Positions 5,675 through 6,352 of a stretch of DNA of 6,352 nucleotides are shown piece after piece. The translations under genes were made by a program, and so were the position numbers. The first letter of the stretch is position 1. The number at the start of each line of letters is the position of its first letter. The notes under the pieces were generated by a model, which saw only the letters and a program-made list of their open reading frames with translations, had not been told where the DNA came from and ran no database searches. Origin of the DNA: Desulfobacterales bacterium (lineage in GTDB: Bacteria; Desulfobacterota; Desulfobulbia; Desulfobulbales; BM004); contig JAAXQI010000163.1 in assembly GCA_012974315.1 (NCBI GenBank), positions 1 to 6,352 on the forward strand. The letters are read 5' to 3'.

Positions 5675-5697
5675 ATACCCCGTAGCTTGCTGCGGGG
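5675..5697. repeat. REP-like palindrome, intact copy
   Basis: ATA followed by CCCCGTAGC (5678-5686), loop TT, GCTGCGGGG (5689-5697): a 9-bp stem with one A/G mismatch position that would be a G-U wobble on one strand. No T-run follows, so it is more like a repetitive extragenic palindrome than an intrinsic terminator. A truncated left half, GATACCCCG, also occurs at 2178-2186. Confidence 0.7.
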
Positions 5698-5725
5698 AGT
5701 TTCATTAAATTATTTTATGGAAGTT

Positions 5726-5832
5726 CCCAACATCCAGCATCAGGTTTTTAATCTTTTCCCTTTAGCCTTTAACCTTGCACCCTAAAGGGCATAAACGCCT
5801 TGAGCCCTGTACCCTGCGCCCTATGCCTTATA
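5726..5832 (+). repeat. Long mosaic heptad array overlapping the DUF1330 3' end
   Basis: A nearly continuous 7-bp-period region. It starts with CCAGnAT-family words (CCCAACA, TCCAGCA), passes to CCTTTAG, CCTTTAA and CCTTGCA (5759-5779), contains the ACCCTAAAGGGCA element (5779-5806), and ends with CCCTGTA, CCCTGCG, CCCTATG and CCTTATA (5805-5832, shifted by 4 bp). The DUF1330 stop (5821-5823) and last three codons lie in the final units. Confidence 0.8.
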
Positions 5833-6105
5833 CGTCATGATTACAACATTCGCAGCCTTGTCCCGAAGAGGAATCAATGATTGATACTTTTCGGAACCGT
5901 ACCAGTTATCCAATATAGCCTGATCCGGAAATTCGATAACAACCACGTGGTCATGTTCGTGATCTCCTGCAAGAATCTTGACCAACTGCCCCCTGAAAAC
6001 AACTTTGGAATCAAAAGGAGCAAGTGATTCCTGAACTCCGGCCATATATTCCTGCCAAAGTCCGTTATCTTTTACAGTGATATGTCCTACAAGATATGCC
6101 GTCAT
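5821..6105 (-). CDS. DUF1330 domain protein
   Basis: A 94-residue protein matching DUF1330, a ferredoxin-like alpha/beta fold of the dimeric alpha+beta barrel superfamily; members are small, cytoplasmic and biochemically uncharacterised. Recognisable pieces are TAYLVGHITVKDNGLWQEYM (2-21), the strand and turn FRGQLVKILAGDHEHD (37-52), VVVIEFPDQAILDNWYGSEK (54-73), the most conserved block, and YQSLIPLRDKAANVVIMT (74-91). The length is normal for the family. The ATG at 6103-6105 has AGGAG six bases upstream on the minus strand. The TAG stop (5821-5823) and the last three codons are encoded by heptad repeats. Upstream (6106-6215) no convincing promoter hexamers were found, but the gene probably has its own promoter because no other gene precedes it in the window. 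Confidence 0.87.
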   Translation of the reverse strand: MTAYLVGHITVKDNGLWQEYMAGVQESLAPFDSKVVFRGQLVKILAGDHEHDHVVVIEFPDQAILDNWYGSEKYQSLIPLRDKAANVVIMTYKA

Positions 6106-6111
6106 TTGCTA

Positions 6112-6116
6112 CTCCT
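6112..6116 (-). promoter_or_regulatory. Shine-Dalgarno site of DUF1330 gene
   Basis: AGGAG on the minus strand, six bases before the ATG at 6105. A good match that supports the start. Confidence 0.75.
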
Positions 6117-6215
6117 GTATTTTGGGAAAAGGAAAACATTCCAAATAGTATCATTACCTTTGCCGATGAGAAAAAGTCGAAACAAAATAGATGGTTATAA
6201 GGGTTATACCGGGAG

Positions 6216-6299
6216 CCCAACATCCAGTAAACAGCATGCAGCAATCAGGAGCTTTAGCCTTTTCCGTTCCCCTTCAGCCTTGAGTTCCGCACCTTTAAT
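6216..6299 (+). repeat. Mosaic heptad array upstream of the DUF1330 gene
   Basis: It begins with CCCAACATCCAG (6216-6227), identical over 12 bases to 5726-5737, continues with AACAGCA and TGCAGCA, then CCTTTTC (6258), CCTTCAG (6271), CCTTGAG (6278) and CCTTTAA (6292), most steps being 7 bp. A TTTTAAAGTTTTT motif (6301-region) and a small GACAC-CGT-GTGTC hairpin (6328-6340) follow. No gene is seen from here to the window end. Confidence 0.7.
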
Positions 6300-6352
6300 A
6301 TTTTAAAGTTTTTTACCTTGGCCCCTCGACACCGTGTGTCAATCGTCAGCAG

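Noticed and set aside
27..6299. CRISPR array
   Set aside because: The repeats are 7 bp, degenerate and directly tandem, with no unique spacers and no cas genes.
6082..6306. 74-codon plus-strand frame at the right end
   Set aside because: It overlaps the DUF1330 start region on the opposite strand and continues through heptad repeats; no family resemblance.

Overview
The window reads as chromosomal DNA of a Gram-negative, probably Desulfobacterota (deltaproteobacterial) bacterium. The clues are a DUF6178 protein (a family I associate with that group), a COG2509-type FAD dehydrogenase, a VF530 protein, and pyrimidine-rich, REP-like intergenic DNA. The assignment is an inference from gene content and not a proven taxonomy.

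Layout, left to right: (1) a two-gene minus-strand unit, a WRN/RNase D-like 3'-5' exonuclease (310-909) followed with an ATGA overlap by a VF530 DNA-binding protein (56-313); (2) a divergent 322-bp spacer with heptad repeats and a 15-bp palindrome; (3) a plus-strand membrane HD-GYP protein (1232-2143), a probable cyclic-di-GMP phosphodiesterase; (4) a convergent spacer, then on the minus strand a DUF6178 protein (2397-3728), a COG2509 FAD-dependent dehydrogenase (4009-5583, TTG start) and a DUF1330 protein (5821-6105). These last three are separated by 237-280 bp, so they are probably separate transcripts and not one operon. No rRNA, tRNA, CRISPR array, insertion sequence or phage gene is visible.

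The genes do not form an obvious shared pathway. The exonuclease and VF530 pair is the only tight coupling, and it suggests a DNA-processing role. The others look like independent housekeeping or signalling genes.

The unusual part is the DNA between the genes. Every intergenic region is built largely from degenerate tandem words of exactly 7 bp, in several families: CCTTTAA-like, CCnnnnA-like, CCAGnAT-like and TTAAAAC-like. All pyrimidine-rich families face the same way (C/T on the plus strand) whatever the direction of the flanking genes. The arrays run into the 3' ends of four minus-strand genes and supply their stop codons, and in VF530 they also supply a nine-residue basic tail. Palindromes (REP-like hairpins at 5630-5697, a 9-bp inverted repeat at 3831-3857) sit among the arrays. 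They recall the heptanucleotide STRR repeats of filamentous cyanobacteria, and they are the best candidate here for something undescribed.
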